In this document: positions 44,401 through 52,804 of the stretch, piece by piece
Layout: each line of letters opens with the position of its first letter
How positions within the stretch are numbered: the stretch's first letter is position 1
Position numbers and translations under genes: made by a program
NCBI GenBank assembly: GCA_032622095.1
Contig: CP136069.1
Location: 45,174,194 to 45,238,193 of the forward strand
Origin: Siphonodentalium dalli
Lineage: Eukaryota > Mollusca > Scaphopoda > Gadilida > Siphonodentaliidae
Direction: 5' to 3'
Length of the DNA stretch: 64,000 nt
Notes under the pieces: model-generated
Told to the model about the DNA's origin: nothing
The model's input: the letters and a program-made list of their open reading frames with translations, nothing else
The model's database searches: none

Positions 44401-46645
44401 TATATCTCAGACATGGTTTATCGGATATGAATAAAGTTTGGTACTGAGGTTTGCTATCATGACTGCTTTCAAAGGAGGGAAAATAATGTTATTCTTATTT
44501 TCCATTCTAGAGTTATCCTTCCTTTGTTTATCTGGAAATCTTGGGGTTTTTTGTCCATCCACACAGATATATCAGCCTATTGGATCTGAATGACATTTGG
44601 TATGGAGATTGGCATCATGACTGCTTTGAAAAGAGTGCCCAATGATGTTGTTCGCCTTTTATGTTCTAGAGTTATCCTCCTTTGTTTATTTTTGTCCCCC
44701 GACGTTCGGAAAGAAAAGGGGAACTATAGAAACGGACTCTGTCCGTCCGTCGTCGTACCGTTTGTTGCACCGTTTGTCTGTCCGTCACACTTTTGAGTAC
44801 CTTCATACTATTCCGGTAACGAAAAAAAATAGAAACACGAGCACGTGTTTATATAGATATCTGCGCCAAAACCGAAATAATATACGATAATCATGGTAGA
44901 CTATACTTATTAATATACCAAAATCTTCATCTGTGATTTCTTTTACGAGAACAGTTGTAGCCTAGGTCCTACGTAAAATACGGACATAGCTTTATAATAA
45001 AAACACATCGCGATACATATAATAATAACATGATAAAGACGTTTAATTATGAGAACTGCGATTAATACATTTTGCCGAAGTTTGCATTCGCAGTGTTCTC
45101 CCATAATGCTACAAAATTCAAAAGCCGCGATCGAATTCGTGATCGCTTTGCGCATGCAAACTTTATATGCTATTGTTGCGTATCTATGCGTTGTCAGCGA
45201 GTTACCACGTGATTGATCACGTGACTATGCTTCTGTTTACATGTGACAATAATGTGATCGGGCCAATGATCACGTGACTTCGTCTACAACACAAAATCTT
45301 CGGAATTTTTTTTTAATCGTTATTAATATAACGATTGGCGGCCGAATATTAGATTATATGCGTATAATGGACATTTTATATATATATTATCTGTATATTG
45401 AAAGAAAATACTATTTTTTTTCAGGATCATATTCCTTTAACAAAGCGGCATCGACTTGCCACGTTGTCGGGGGACACTGTGGTCGGCTGACCTTTTATTA
45501 ATTTGGGTTCTGTCAGGACTGCCCATGTTTCAATTTGGCACCATAGGCGTATGCCAGCCCACGACGTGCAACCTTTTGTTCATCCTATTTTAATCCAAAT
45601 TGATTCTAATTGTATCTCGACTAGGGGATTGCCCATCACAAATGATGGGTGACAACGATATAAATTAAGCCGGCAAACGATGTGCAGAGTTTTGTAATGA
45701 TGGACACCTGAAAACACATTTATCTTCAGAGAAATGCATTATATCCGTGAAAATATCACCTTGTAACCTTTGGTGACCTTTGGCAATGCGTTATTTATTT
45801 TGGGTCATCTTGCACCAAATGACCTGAAATTTTGCGTATCGTATTCTAAGATGTGCTGCAGGACATGGTCAATATTTGGGCGCAATCGGACTTCAGGGTG
45901 GTATATTTTTAGACATGCGAAAATCATGACAGAGTTACAGACACACACACAAAATCTTGGCTTTTATATTGGAATGTTGTGGGTGACCCAATAATTAGAG
46001 AGGCCATGTAGTTAAATCAGCATTTATTATATAATAGCTGCTCATGATTGTTTTGGTGGTAGAGATAGTCAGTGGAGGGAAGCAACTTTGACTTATAAAA
46101 GAGAATTCATGGATTCTAAGACTCGACACATGAAGCGGCAGAGGGTACGATTCCCGCGCCAGCGTGATTGCGTCAATGTGAATCTCTAACATTATGATGG
46201 ACAATTTTGACGAACAATGTTCAACCGATTGTCATTTAGAGAAGTAATCTTGTAACGTGTAACCGAAAGTGTATTTTGGATCATCACTGAGGAAGGCCTG
46301 TGGCCGAAAGCTTTGATATTGAGCAGCTATTATATATTAAATGCTGGCTTTTATATTATATCTCTATGTTTCATATAATTTTCTCCAGATGTCAAAGGGC
46401 TAAAAGATCCAGAAACAGCGAGAGAGTTCCAGGGAAGCATATGTGATGCAGTGTATGCATACACAACCAGTCATTATGCAAATCAGCCGAACAAATATGG
46501 AGAGATGCTCATGACGCTATCTGAAGCTGCAAAAATCAGCTATTTGGCAAGAGAAATGGCATTTGCACGATTACCAAATGATGTTCTTTCATGTGGCTTG
46601 CTAATCGAGCTGTTAAAGGGAGAGAATGCTGTTAAGGATTTATGA
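28649..46645 (+). CDS. NR5-family nuclear receptor, HR39/NR5B-like (join 28649-29465, 34507-34686, 37971-38431, 43009-43264, 46389-46645)
   Basis: Five exons join in frame to 656 residues. Residues 1-263 are a Ser/Thr- and Asn-rich A/B region. The C4 zinc-finger domain starts at C264: finger 1 cysteines 264, 267, 281 and 284; P-box ESCKG at 282-286; finger 2 cysteines 300, 306, 316 and 319. The FTZ-F1 box follows ([16 protein letters not shown], from 333), then a basic hinge and a ligand-binding domain from about 430 with [11 protein letters not shown] (488) and the AF-2 helix LLIELLK (642-648). [16 protein letters not shown] and the RGGRS box place it in NR5. [19 protein letters not shown] recalls insect HR39, so NR5B rather than NR5A; I am about 80% sure of that subgroup. 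NR5 proteins bind extended half-sites (TCAAGGTCA type) as monomers in the nucleus. The AF-2 motif looks competent for coactivator binding. Splice phases are 1, 1, 0 and 1. Confidence 0.93.
29568..29706. mobile_element. F3 element collapsed to one palindrome
   Basis: GACAAGCCTTGAAATAGGGT and its complement ACCCTATTTCAAGGCTTG flank a single hairpin; the usual spacer and one hairpin are gone. It lies 100 bp inside intron 1 of the receptor. Confidence 0.82.
29707..30378. other. Receptor intron 1, nothing recognised
   Basis: AT-rich, with A/T runs at 29795-29890. No supported feature. Confidence 0.45.
30379..30843. mobile_element. F2-core element with long inverted ends
   Basis: Outer arms ATATGTGACCCGCCATATCA through TAAGTCGGGATTTTTTTACC are inverted at 30794-30843. 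Just inside each arm is a GCATTCTCTTATATATGCGAG hairpin (about 30435-30500 and 30720-30786). The centre (30510-30715) is AT-rich. The same hairpin core as F2 thus sits inside different ends that are not TTAA-type. Confidence 0.85.
31055..31296 (+). repeat. 53-bp minisatellite, about 4.5 units
   Basis: Units start near 31055, 31108, 31161, 31214 and 31267, each AAATAAAAGTACAGGG(C/T)GG.., AATAGTACAGGGTGGAAAAT. GGGCGG/TTCATG and GGGTGG/TTTATG forms alternate, giving a 106-bp higher-order period. Confidence 0.92.
31467..32525. repeat. T-type element with about five 165-bp units
   Basis: Opens with TTATACCCCC, a T run and GGGGGGTATACTG, then CCGTCCGTCCGTCCG. Units repeat GGATCTCAATGAAAT, TGGATGTTCACTAYTATGAG and CATTCTAGAGTTATTCATCT. 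Closes with GGGGGTATGCACCGGACGAC. The ORFs across it are by-products of the repeats. Confidence 0.8.
32598..32726 (+). repeat. Two-copy tandem repeat, about 65 bp
   Basis: TATAATTATGTTTATGTTTG through GCGAGATTACAAACATTG occurs twice in succession with few differences. Confidence 0.85.
33713..33895. mobile_element. F1 copy, CCACTT/AAGTGG variant
   Basis: Left AAAGTAATTGACCACTTAAC and right GTTAAGTGGTCAATTACTTT are exact reverse complements and differ from all other copies. It also has the AATTTTTC/GAAAAATT pair. The loop region is shortened on the left arm only. Confidence 0.94.
33930..34085 (+). repeat. F6 copy
   Basis: GCTATTTCTTTGGCTTCGGG and TTGATTCGAGTCAAGGAACC; parallels 35385-35520. 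Confidence 0.65.
34507..34686 (+). CDS. NR5B-like receptor, DNA-binding-domain exon
   Basis: Acceptor TTTTTTCAG ends at 34506, donor GTATGTAAG at 34687. Encodes [19 protein letters not shown] through [15 protein letters not shown], most of both zinc fingers, starting two bases into a Gly codon and ending one base into an Ala codon. The recognition helix is unaltered compared with NR5 proteins. Confidence 0.97.
34740..36060 (-). repeat. Diverged tandem array of AAGATGGCTGCCAGCAGCC-type units
   Basis: GCAGCCATCTTGGATTT recurs near 34910, 35070, 35685 and 35830 with CCTCTAGATGGGAGCC and GGCACACCCTACA between. This is the reverse complement of the array at 58690-60060. An F6 copy (35385-35520) interrupts it. 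Short ORFs here are repeat-derived. Confidence 0.7.
35385..35520 (+). repeat. F6 copy
   Basis: TACTATTTCAATGGCTTCGG, ATTTGATTCGAGTCGAGGAA and CACCCATCAAAGCTCAG match the 33930 copy. Confidence 0.65.
36598..37430 (-). pseudogene. Decayed LINE, C-terminal part, antisense in receptor intron 2
   Basis: On the - strand, 37344-37093 reads [20 protein letters not shown] and [18 protein letters not shown], the post-reverse-transcriptase region of Jockey/CR1-like LINEs. After an in-frame stop it continues [20 protein letters not shown] frameshifted tail carries [15 protein letters not shown] and CPFYTD, a Cys/His cluster like the one ending the LINE at 1-2323. Stops and frameshifts make it dead. It runs opposite to the host gene. 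Confidence 0.8.
37971..38431 (+). CDS. NR5B-like receptor, FTZ-F1 box / hinge / start of LBD exon
   Basis: Acceptor AAACTTTCAG ends at 37970, donor GTAAGT at 38432. Completes the Ala codon, then [15 protein letters not shown] (FTZ-F1 box), a Lys/Pro-rich hinge, [15 protein letters not shown] (likely LBD helix 1) and [20 protein letters not shown] (helix 3 region). It ends in phase 0. An F5 element begins at 38439, just past the donor. Confidence 0.95.
38439..39851 (+). mobile_element. F5 copy interrupted by a hAT-like element
   Basis: The left part (38439-38787) and right part (39815-39851) together match the uninterrupted F5 at 13297. TTAA flanks: GTGTTTAAAGAC and CACTTTAATATT. The left end is 8 bp after the receptor exon 37971-38431. 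Confidence 0.85.
38788..39814. mobile_element. hAT-like non-autonomous element, 1,027 bp, 8-bp target duplication
   Basis: Ends TAGAGATGGGCGGTA and TACCGCCCATCTCTA are a perfect 15-bp inverted repeat, flanked on both sides by GTGATCAC (38780-38787 and 39815-39822). Subterminal GGTATCGGTA/TACCGATACC motifs are repeated at both ends, as in hAT families. No transposase ORF. The unoccupied F5 copies confirm the insertion point. Confidence 0.92.
39925..40032. mobile_element. F2 short copy
   Basis: TTAACCCTTTCATGACGGG to CCAGTCATGGAAGGGTTAA with only one hairpin arm left inside; TTAA at both ends. Confidence 0.78.
40174..40289. mobile_element. F2 short copy
   Basis: TTAACCCTTTTCATGACGTG to AGTCATGGAAGGGTTAA; one arm, CCAGTGCATTCTC through TATGCGAGTC. 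Similar outline to the copy 140 bp upstream. Confidence 0.78.
40422..41649. mobile_element. TTAA-flanked 1.2-kb element with ORFs and GC palindromes
   Basis: TTAA at 40418-40421 and 41650-41653; ends CTCTTTCAACCC and (reverse complement) CTCTTTCATCCC. Two subterminal 16-bp palindromes, GCCCGCTAAAGCGGGC (40438-40453) and GCCCGCTTTAGCGGGC (40481-40496), lie 43 bp apart. The right end has a 35-bp duplication with CAGGGTTCTGGGACATCTAT. It lies in receptor intron 3. Confidence 0.7.
40628..41068 (+). CDS. Unassigned ORF (146 aa) inside the TTAA-flanked element
   Basis: It starts at ATG 40628. Residues about 55-85 form a hydrophobic segment ([20 protein letters not shown]) after a basic stretch, followed by [20 protein letters not shown] and [21 protein letters not shown] short cytosolic tail, one membrane segment and a lumenal start would suit a type II membrane protein such as a glycosyltransferase, but I do not recognise a family. 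A second ORF at 41186-41446 on the same strand may be a further piece. It could be a captured host fragment or chance. Confidence 0.3.
   Translation: MYAIKRISVPKYRQHLYDVTITILGFAKNDDTIFCRLVCFESHLILVYCLLQKHTDKIIVITFMIKKIMLTFLTMFYLWYLMSNVSYFRRNVTEITVPHKGATLIIAARAYYKHDIDIHNHFGNPIRTLAVVLFGMLLIIPRLSEK
41694..42284. mobile_element. TTAA-flanked MITE, AGGGGTACTGTACGCCA ends
   Basis: TTAAAGGGGTACTGTACGCC on the left and GGCGTACAGTACCCCTTTAA on the right are exact reverse complements. About 590 bp, no ORF. A related scrap, TTAAAGGGGTAATGTAC, sits at 26474. Confidence 0.88.
42807..42890. repeat. Palindrome, arms about 38 bp
   Basis: CCAGTAAATTAGGTCTGG and CCTAGACCTAATTTACTGG are joined at 42840-42845, with outer arms GCGAAATTTACAAAAGT and CGTTTTGTAAATTTTGC. 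Near-zero loop. Confidence 0.88.
43009..43264 (+). CDS. NR5B-like receptor, central LBD exon
   Basis: Acceptor CACTTTGCAG ends at 43008, donor GTTAGT at 43265. Encodes [32 protein letters not shown], a loop, and [14 protein letters not shown] (helix 8 region), ending one base into an Asp codon. It matches the helix 4/5 signature region of nuclear receptor ligand-binding domains. Confidence 0.95.
43272..43440 (-). repeat. Repeat abutting a receptor exon, copy 2, inverted
   Basis: GTTAGGCCAAACAAAAAAAG, ATCGATGAGGGAGCGAGGGT and CATAGTTATCATGGGTTATT are the reverse complement of the block at 28441-28626. It begins about 7 bp after the exon's donor. Confidence 0.8.
43781..43884. repeat. Imperfect palindrome
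   Basis: GTATCTCACACTC..TATTTTATACGTAATTTAT pairs with ATAAATTCCGTATAAAATA..CATGTGAGATCC; the loop is CAACCTCGGCTC..GAACTCGGTTG. Confidence 0.75.
44340..44800. repeat. T-type element, fragment
   Basis: GGGGGGTATACTGAATTGAG, TCTGTCTGTCC and two units with CATTCTAGAGTTATCCT, TTTGTTTATCTGGAAATCTT, related to 31467-32525. A second piece with GTCCGTCCGTCGTCG starts near 44740. Confidence 0.6.
45600..45970. repeat. Interspersed repeat with CA tail
   Basis: A body beginning near ATTGTATCTCGACTAGGGGA ends with GACAGAGTTACAGACACACA and CAAAATCTTGGCTTTTATA, the same style of tail as 5068-5870. No protein motif. Confidence 0.45.
46014..46352. mobile_element. Element with 30-bp inverted ends and a hammerhead-like motif
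   Basis: AATCAGCATTTATTATATAA with TAGCTGCTCA on the left is inverted as TGAGCAGCTATTATATATTA with AATGCTGG on the right. Near the right end, 46287-46310 reads CTGAGGA, a GGCC/GGCC stem with TGT loop, then GAAA, close to a hammerhead core (CTGATGA-stem-GAAA) but with G for the conserved T. Such motifs occur in Penelope-like elements. A weak A-box/B-box-like pair (46067 and 46143) is also present. Confidence 0.5.
46389..46645 (+). CDS. NR5B-like receptor, terminal coding exon
   Basis: Acceptor TTTTCTCCAG ends at 46388; TGA stop at 46643-46645. Encodes [18 protein letters not shown], a helix 9-10 region with [20 protein letters not shown], and [19 protein letters not shown] containing the AF-2 core LLIELL. 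The PDVKGLK block and the LLIEML-like AF-2 are characteristic of NR5. Confidence 0.96.
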
Positions 46646-46654
46646 TTGTAGGCC

Positions 46655-47095
46655 ATTCAGCAAGCTTGAATATAGTTTGTCTGTTATTTGTAGAATGAGG
46701 TCCTGAGAGGGTGAATTTCAGTGACTCTACCCCGCACAGCGCGCTAGCATCAAATTCACACTCTGGTGACCTCATTCTGCTTAGGCCTCATCTTCGTTCT
46801 CATTCTTCAAATTAAAAAAATTTTAGTTACTTTTTCTCTTCTGTTAAATTTCTATATCCCCTAATTTGCAGAAGATAAAATGCATAATCAAGGTGACTAA
46901 TGGTTGATCATCACCAACTTCAACTGGGGAACTTAAATCTCTTATCCTATGTCTCCCATAGCAATTGAGGCCTCAGCAGAATGAGGTTCCCAGAGGGTGA
47001 ATTTGGTTATGCTAGCCCACCATGCATGCAACTAAATCACCCTCTGGGGACCTCATTCTACAAATGGCAGACACACAATTTCAAGGCTTGCCATT
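46655..47095. mobile_element. F3 element in or next to the receptor 3' UTR
   Basis: Starts about 10 bp after the stop (CCATTCAGCAAGCTTGAATA) and ends CAAGGCTTGCCATTCAATG. Hairpin 1 is at 46694-46781 and hairpin 2 at about 46975-47062 (AGAATGAGGTTCCCAGAGG against CCTCTGGGGACCTCATTCT). No AATAAA lies between the stop and the element; ATTAAA occurs within it near 46812. Confidence 0.82.
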
Positions 47096-48065
47096 CAATG
47101 TTCTTTTCGGTACTGAGCCTGAGTTCACTCATCATTCCCCATGCTATTGCATCTGAGGAAGTTTCAAATAGAATCTAGGGCTGTCATGATTGTTAGATTT
47201 CTTAATCATTTACTTTTTCAGAAAAGATTGATTATAATATATTAAAGCATAAAGTACATAATGACCTCGGCGAATTGAATGATTACATAGTTAACTGTGG
47301 CAACAACCATGAACAACGGACTACCCATAGCAATTTACTTTTGCCAACAGACACGGTTCATGCTAGGATGATCCATTGATGATGCAGTTTTGCTAAAAAC
47401 TTCAAATTGCGCATGCTGTCCGATAAATAGATCCGAAATGGGTGACGACTTTCGATGTCATGGTGTGTGTTTATAGCAACATGGTTTTATGCAATGATCC
47501 ACACACGTACCATGCCCGATTGCTCATCGTAGCACGTCTGGACCAGACATATGCTCGTGCCAGATGAAATTTGACGAGTCCGATGGTTTTATACATCGAG
47601 CCTCACACACGCTTTCCTGTACTTTGCCATTTTTACACCGAAATGCATTGCTCGGCTCTTGTTTAGCTCTACATATAAAACAGGCCTCAGTTTTCTTTGG
47701 TATACATCAATGGAATTAGCATGGATATTGTTGAGTAAACTCAGGCTAATAATTATTGGTGCTTGTTGTTGTGTTTGAATATGCTCTGGTCACATCCATT
47801 TCAAATGATAGTTTGGCTATCATGTGGTATAAATCATGTTCTTTATATACAACATGGTCAAACTTGTAACACTTGTAAGGATTTAATGTTTTCTGATGAT
47901 CATCATCAAAGATATTATCACTACATGACTAAAGGTACACAGGTGAAAAAATTCATATGAACACACACAGGCATTGAGTTCTGCCATATTAGTAGGTTAG
48001 TTTCATTAGTTTAGTGTGGGCAGGGATCTCTATGCAGAACCAGATCATGGATATCCGTAGATATT
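47096..48065. other. Intergenic, nothing recognised
   Basis: No supported ORF, RNA gene or named repeat. Confidence 0.45.
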
Positions 48066-48316
48066 TTAACCTTTCCATGACTGGAACTTCCTGAAATTTT
48101 GGGAAAACCTTGTGCCAATGCACACTCTTATATATGCAAGTCTTCCATAGGGAGCCTTACATATATAAGAGAATACATTAGCCTAACAATATTTACCTTG
48201 ATCTTGTAAGCCAGTATGTTCTCTTACATTTGCAAGGCTAGCATTTTTATGAGAGTATGCACTGGCACGGTATCTTTAATACTGCACCAGCACAGCTCCC
48301 ATCATGAAAGGGTTAA
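48066..48316. mobile_element. F2 element with two decayed hairpins
   Basis: TTAACCTTTCCATGACTGG to CCCATCATGAAAGGGTTAA. Arm changes here are unpaired (GCACACTCTT against GAGAATACATTAG), unlike in F1. Confidence 0.82.
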
Positions 48317-48985
48317 ACATAAGCTGTAAATTCACAAAATACCTTAAAACTTATTGGTTGTAACTAAATTAGCCAATAAGGTTATTTCTCGATAGCCTTA
48401 ATCTTGAATTTTTGGCTGCAATTGGGCGACCAATGAAAGTGATCATAATGAAGTTTCTCTTCAACTGGATGCATGATTGACAGGTGATTGACAGGTGTTC
48501 GAATTTGGCCAATATTGGGATTAAATTATAAGAATTAACACATGTTTTAATTAAGGTTAGGAGTTTTAGCTGAACTGTTTTAAGACAAATTTACAAATTT
48601 ATTTATGAGAGTTATAGAATTTGTCTTCAAATGTTCGTTAATAACCTCATAACCTTAATCGAAACAAGAGTTATATCTTATATGAATTTGAATGTATGGA
48701 TAATTCAGAATATAAATATATGGATATTCTTCTGAATTACCTGCCCCGCCATATTATCTGATTCATTTCAGAATTATCAAACTCAGCCTAGTGCTTCTGT
48801 GTAGATAGATACATGTATGTGTTAAAATATTGGACGCCACAGAATATCGGGGCATTTGTAAACAGTTATATCAGGTAAATAGGGTTCATTTCAGTAGTAC
48901 ATATTTAGCAAAGGGGGGTATCTTTATTATCAAATTATTTTAGTCTCTTTAGAAACTTCTTTAGAAAGATTTTTTTTGCTTTTTA
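48317..48985. other. Intergenic, nothing recognised
   Basis: A short F3-spacer-like scrap near 48930-48985. Otherwise no feature. Confidence 0.4.
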
Positions 48986-49860
48986 TGTTTACCCATACCA
49001 TAGTATGGTAAACATAGTGTCGTTGCCCGGATTGACCACTCGTCGTTCGTCCGTCTGTCTGTCTGTCTGTCTGTCTGTGTCTGTCCGTCTGTCTGTCTGT
49101 CCGTAGACACTTTACGAGTAATGCGATAACTCAAACATTTTCTATCCAATCGAAACCAAATTTTTTATATGGGTTTCTCAGCCCAAAATACAGATCGAGT
49201 TCGAATTTGGGTTTGATCCGAGATTTTGTTACAGAGTTATGGCCCTTTTTCAACTTAGAATTCACGCATTCTGCCATAACTCAAACATTTTTTATCTGAT
49301 TGGAACCAAATTTGGTATGTGAGTTTCACAGCCAAAAATACAGATCGAGTTCGAATATGGGTTTGATCCGATTTATTTTAAAGGAGTTATGACCCTTTTT
49401 TCGAAAATAAAATAATTTTTTTTTAAATCCGATGCTCTAACCGAAATATTTTTTTGTCCGATTGTGTTCATATTTGATATGTAGGTTTATGATGACACAC
49501 CCCTCACCTGTATAGTTTTTGGTATTGATTGGTTGATCAGTTTAGAAAATAATTAACCCTTTACACACATGCTATCCAATGCAATAAGTTGAACATATTT
49601 CTTCTGATCTGCCTCATATTTCTTACCTAGGTTTTTCTTAGCACGTTCTTCATCTGTATGGTTTTTGGTATTGTTTAATTAACCCTTTTCACTCTTATGT
49701 TTACTTAGAATTCACCCAAGCTGCTATGACTCAAAACATTTTTCATCTGATCAACACAAAATTTGGTATATGAATTTATCACCCCTAAATACAGATCGAG
49801 TTCGAATATGGGTTTGATCCGATATATTTTAACAGAGTTATGACCCTTTATAATTCAAGT
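48986..49860. repeat. T-type element with TACCATAGTATGGTA start
   Basis: ACCCATACCATAGTATGGTA is followed by CGTCCGTCTGTCTGTCTGTC, then units with AACTCAAACATTTTYTATC, ACAGATCGAGTTCGAATWTG and GGGTTTGATCCGA near 49130, 49280 and 49735. Non-coding. Confidence 0.7.
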
Positions 49861-50994
49861 AATTACTGCTGGGAATTTGAAGAGAACATATATCCCACAG
49901 CAATGTGTGTTATTGAAATGAGTTAATTATCACTATGACATTAGATACTACATGCTATAAAGCATGATAGTGGTACCACTGGCTGGCTGGACTTGTTATC
50001 ATAATTATGTCAAACTGTGATTGATTACTCACTCTCTGGTGGAGTTCTGCTTTCTGTGCAATATGAAGTTAACCCCTTTGTTGAAACAGGTTTATTACAT
50101 TAGCTATATGCACACACTATATGACACCTATTCTAAAATAATAAATTGGAATAGTCCATTGTTACTTTGTAGTGTTGTTTTACAGACATTGTTCTTTACA
50201 AACACTGTTGTCTTATCTTAGACAAAAATTTATCCACACATTCCTTAGTTCCATAACATGATGTCATTGAAAATGATTAACCCTCTCCACACATCATATG
50301 GTTTTGATGCTTTTCATTTAATCATTCTCCTATGTTATGTCCAGGTTGATGGTGATCCACTTTTGATTTGCGATTAAAATTAAACCATTCCATAGATACA
50401 TATTATGCGATAGACAGATATAATATTATCCCTTTCACTTTGAGCCAGGTTCAGTAAGGGTTTCAATACATCACCAATTGAATATTCATCATTAGAGGAA
50501 ATGTCTTATTTTGAAATTCCCTCAATTGCATTTGGGCTCCAGGATAATATTAATGGTGCTGGTATTCTTGAGACTGACTTATTGTATGGGGTTCTAAATC
50601 CAATGACATGCTTTTCATAGACTATTTTGTGTTTATCAGTTCATTAGTTTGGGTAAGATTAACCCCATTCTATCCGATTTGATAACTCAAATATTTCCAT
50701 TGATTATGTTTATAGTTCTTGGCATAGTTGACGATAACACACCCCTAACCTGCATAGTGAGGGTCATTTGGTTTATTTGCTTAAAAATATTAACATCCTC
50801 CACCAATCCTGTTGACACAATGTGATAACTAAATATTTTTCACACGATCACTATATAAAGTGTGAATTGTTGAAACTTTTGCACTCATGAAAAGGTTGGT
50901 GTAAGGATTTATAAAATTTATAAAAATAGCTAATCGCTATCGCCAAGGTATGGGTTAAACATCTGCCGATCGTGATCGGCCTCTCGTTTAGTTT
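49861..50994. other. Intergenic, nothing recognised
   Basis: AT-rich, with faint echoes of the preceding tandem unit. No gene. Confidence 0.45.
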
Positions 50995-51240
50995 AGTTCT
51001 GCAAATAGAGAGACAACACAATGCATAATCAAGGTGCCCAATAGGTGTGCACATCACCATCTTCACCATCTGGGAACTTAAATTTGAGTCTAGGTCTCCC
51101 GTAGCAAATCAGGCCATGCAGAATGATTTCCCCAGATGATGAATTTAATGATGCTAGTCCGCTGTGCAGGGTAGCATCACTAAATTCACCCTCTGGGGAC
51201 CTCATTCTGCAAATGTCCGGCACCATATTTTGAGGCCTGG
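50995..51240. mobile_element. F3 element, 5' truncated
   Basis: Spacer from CTGCAAATAGAGAGACAACA; hairpin 2 pairs CAGAATGATTTCCCCAGATG with CCTCTGGGGACCTCATTCTG (51118-51210). Confidence 0.78.
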
Positions 51241-51263
51241 ACTTATATACTTATGTCCATACA

Positions 51264-51467
51264 TACAGTAATGCCCTAAATAATCGACTCCTTAACCACA
51301 GCAGAATTATGGGTAACTTTTCAGGATTTAGTTGGAAATATGGCTCGTTGCCATTCATCGGAAAGCTTTCCGATGAATGGCAACAAGCCATATTTCCGAC
51401 TAAATCCTGGAAAGTTACCCATAATTCTGCTGTGGTTAAGGAGTCGATTATTTAGGGCATTTCTGTA
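51264..51467. mobile_element. F1 copy, loop shortened
   Basis: GCCCTAAATAATCGACTCCT and AGGAGTCGATTATTTAGGGC pair exactly. The loop is reduced to GGAAAGCTTTCC. Ends TACAGTAATG and CATTTCTGTA. Confidence 0.93.
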
Positions 51468-51509
51468 CTTATGCTTGTCTCAGATCCAGTATTCTTCTTA
51501 TATATAGAT

Positions 51510-52030
51510 AGATCATGCCATGAATCTCGACTATGGCTAATGCCTGTAGAGATCATATTCCACCAGTACAAAACCTGGGAACTTTTTGAAGTTTTGACAG
51601 GGAACCTTATATAATATAACAAATAACAAAGGGAATATATTTCTTTGTTATTATCTCTTTCTTAATAATGTACTTCACTGTAGGTGAAGATCCCAACTCG
51701 AAATTTCACGATTTAAGTGACTTTGTGAGCGATTTTGCTTTGCGTTTCTTACACATATGGAACTTTTCCTGGGTAATTAATTCAATGTTTATTGTGATAT
51801 CAGCTCACAAACGTCACAGAAAAACATGTAATTTAGAGTTTGGACCTTCACATATAGTGAAGTACACTATTAAGGAACAGATAATCACTAAGAAATATAT
51901 TCCCCGTGTTATTTTTTTGACTTTATGGGTTCCCTGTCAAAGCTTCAAAAAGTTCCCAGGTTTTGTACTGGTGGAATATGATCTCTACGGGCGGTAGCCC
52001 TAGTAGAGATTCATGGCATGATCTAATATA
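51510..52030. mobile_element. Foldback element with about 100-bp inverted ends
   Basis: GATCATGCCATGAATCTCGA through TTTGACAGGGAACC on the left is inverted as GGGTTCCCTGTCAAAGCTTC through GAGATTCATGGCATGATC on the right, with a small insertion (GGGCGGTAGCCC) in the right arm. The inner 300 bp include the start of a 109-codon ORF (51668-51997) that runs into the right arm and has no recognised domain. Confidence 0.85.
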
Positions 52031-52526
52031 TAGATATAGTGGGTGATTATAATCAGCTTCCAGTCTGAATGTCAGTAATTGTTTTCTGAAAGAGAGGACA
52101 CTTAACGATCTTCCAACACCCCACCGTAAATATATCACATCATGGTGAATGATTTTCACAAAAAGAATTTGACATCTGTTTCCTTATTCAATTTTAAAAA
52201 TAAATGATTATTATAATTCTTATTTTATGAAATACATTAATTAGATATTCTGTATAAAAAATGAAATGTCAATCATTTTGTCTTCTAAATTCTATCAGAT
52301 CCGTCTTCCAATTACATGTACCGGTACTACAAAAAGTTTAAATTCTTTGCTCTGGTTTTCTGATTCTGATAAATATTTTTTCATTTCTCACGGTTATAGT
52401 TTTTATACAGTGATAGTTTTTTTCTCATACACACTTCAGTATCAGTTCCTCAGCAAAGCCCACCTCACAATTGAATAACTGGAATCGAGAATGCTGTGTG
52501 TTTTGATGTGAAGAATCAGCTTGGCC
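52031..52526. other. Intergenic, nothing recognised
   Basis: No supported feature. Confidence 0.45.
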
Positions 52527-52743
52527 TACAGTAATGCCCTAAATAATCGACTCCTTAGCCACAGCAGAATTATGGGTAATTTTTCAGTATTTAGTCGGAA
52601 ATATGGCTTGTTGACATTCATTTGAAAGCTCTCAGTGAGAGCTTTCCGATGAATGGCAACAAGCTATATTTCCGACTAAATCCTGAAAAATTACCCATAA
52701 TTCTGCTGTGGCTAAGGAGTCGATTATTTAGGGTATTACTGTA
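52527..52743. mobile_element. F1 copy, full 217 bp, AGCC/GGCT variant
   Basis: Left ACTCCTTAGCCACAGCAG and right CTGCTGTGGCTAAGGAGT share the change seen in no other copy; AATTTTTC/GAAAAATT is also paired. AGCTTGGCC flanks both sides, outside TA. Confidence 0.95.
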
Positions 52744-52804
52744 AGCTTGGCCTAAGACCATCTCAATCATTAATCATTAATGTCTCTAATAAAATGGCAT
52801 AACC

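Noticed and set aside
46045-46160. Possible tRNA gene (A-box/B-box-like pair near 46067 and 46143)
   Set aside because: I could not fold an acceptor stem or a proper anticodon arm; at most a tRNA-derived remnant within a repeat.
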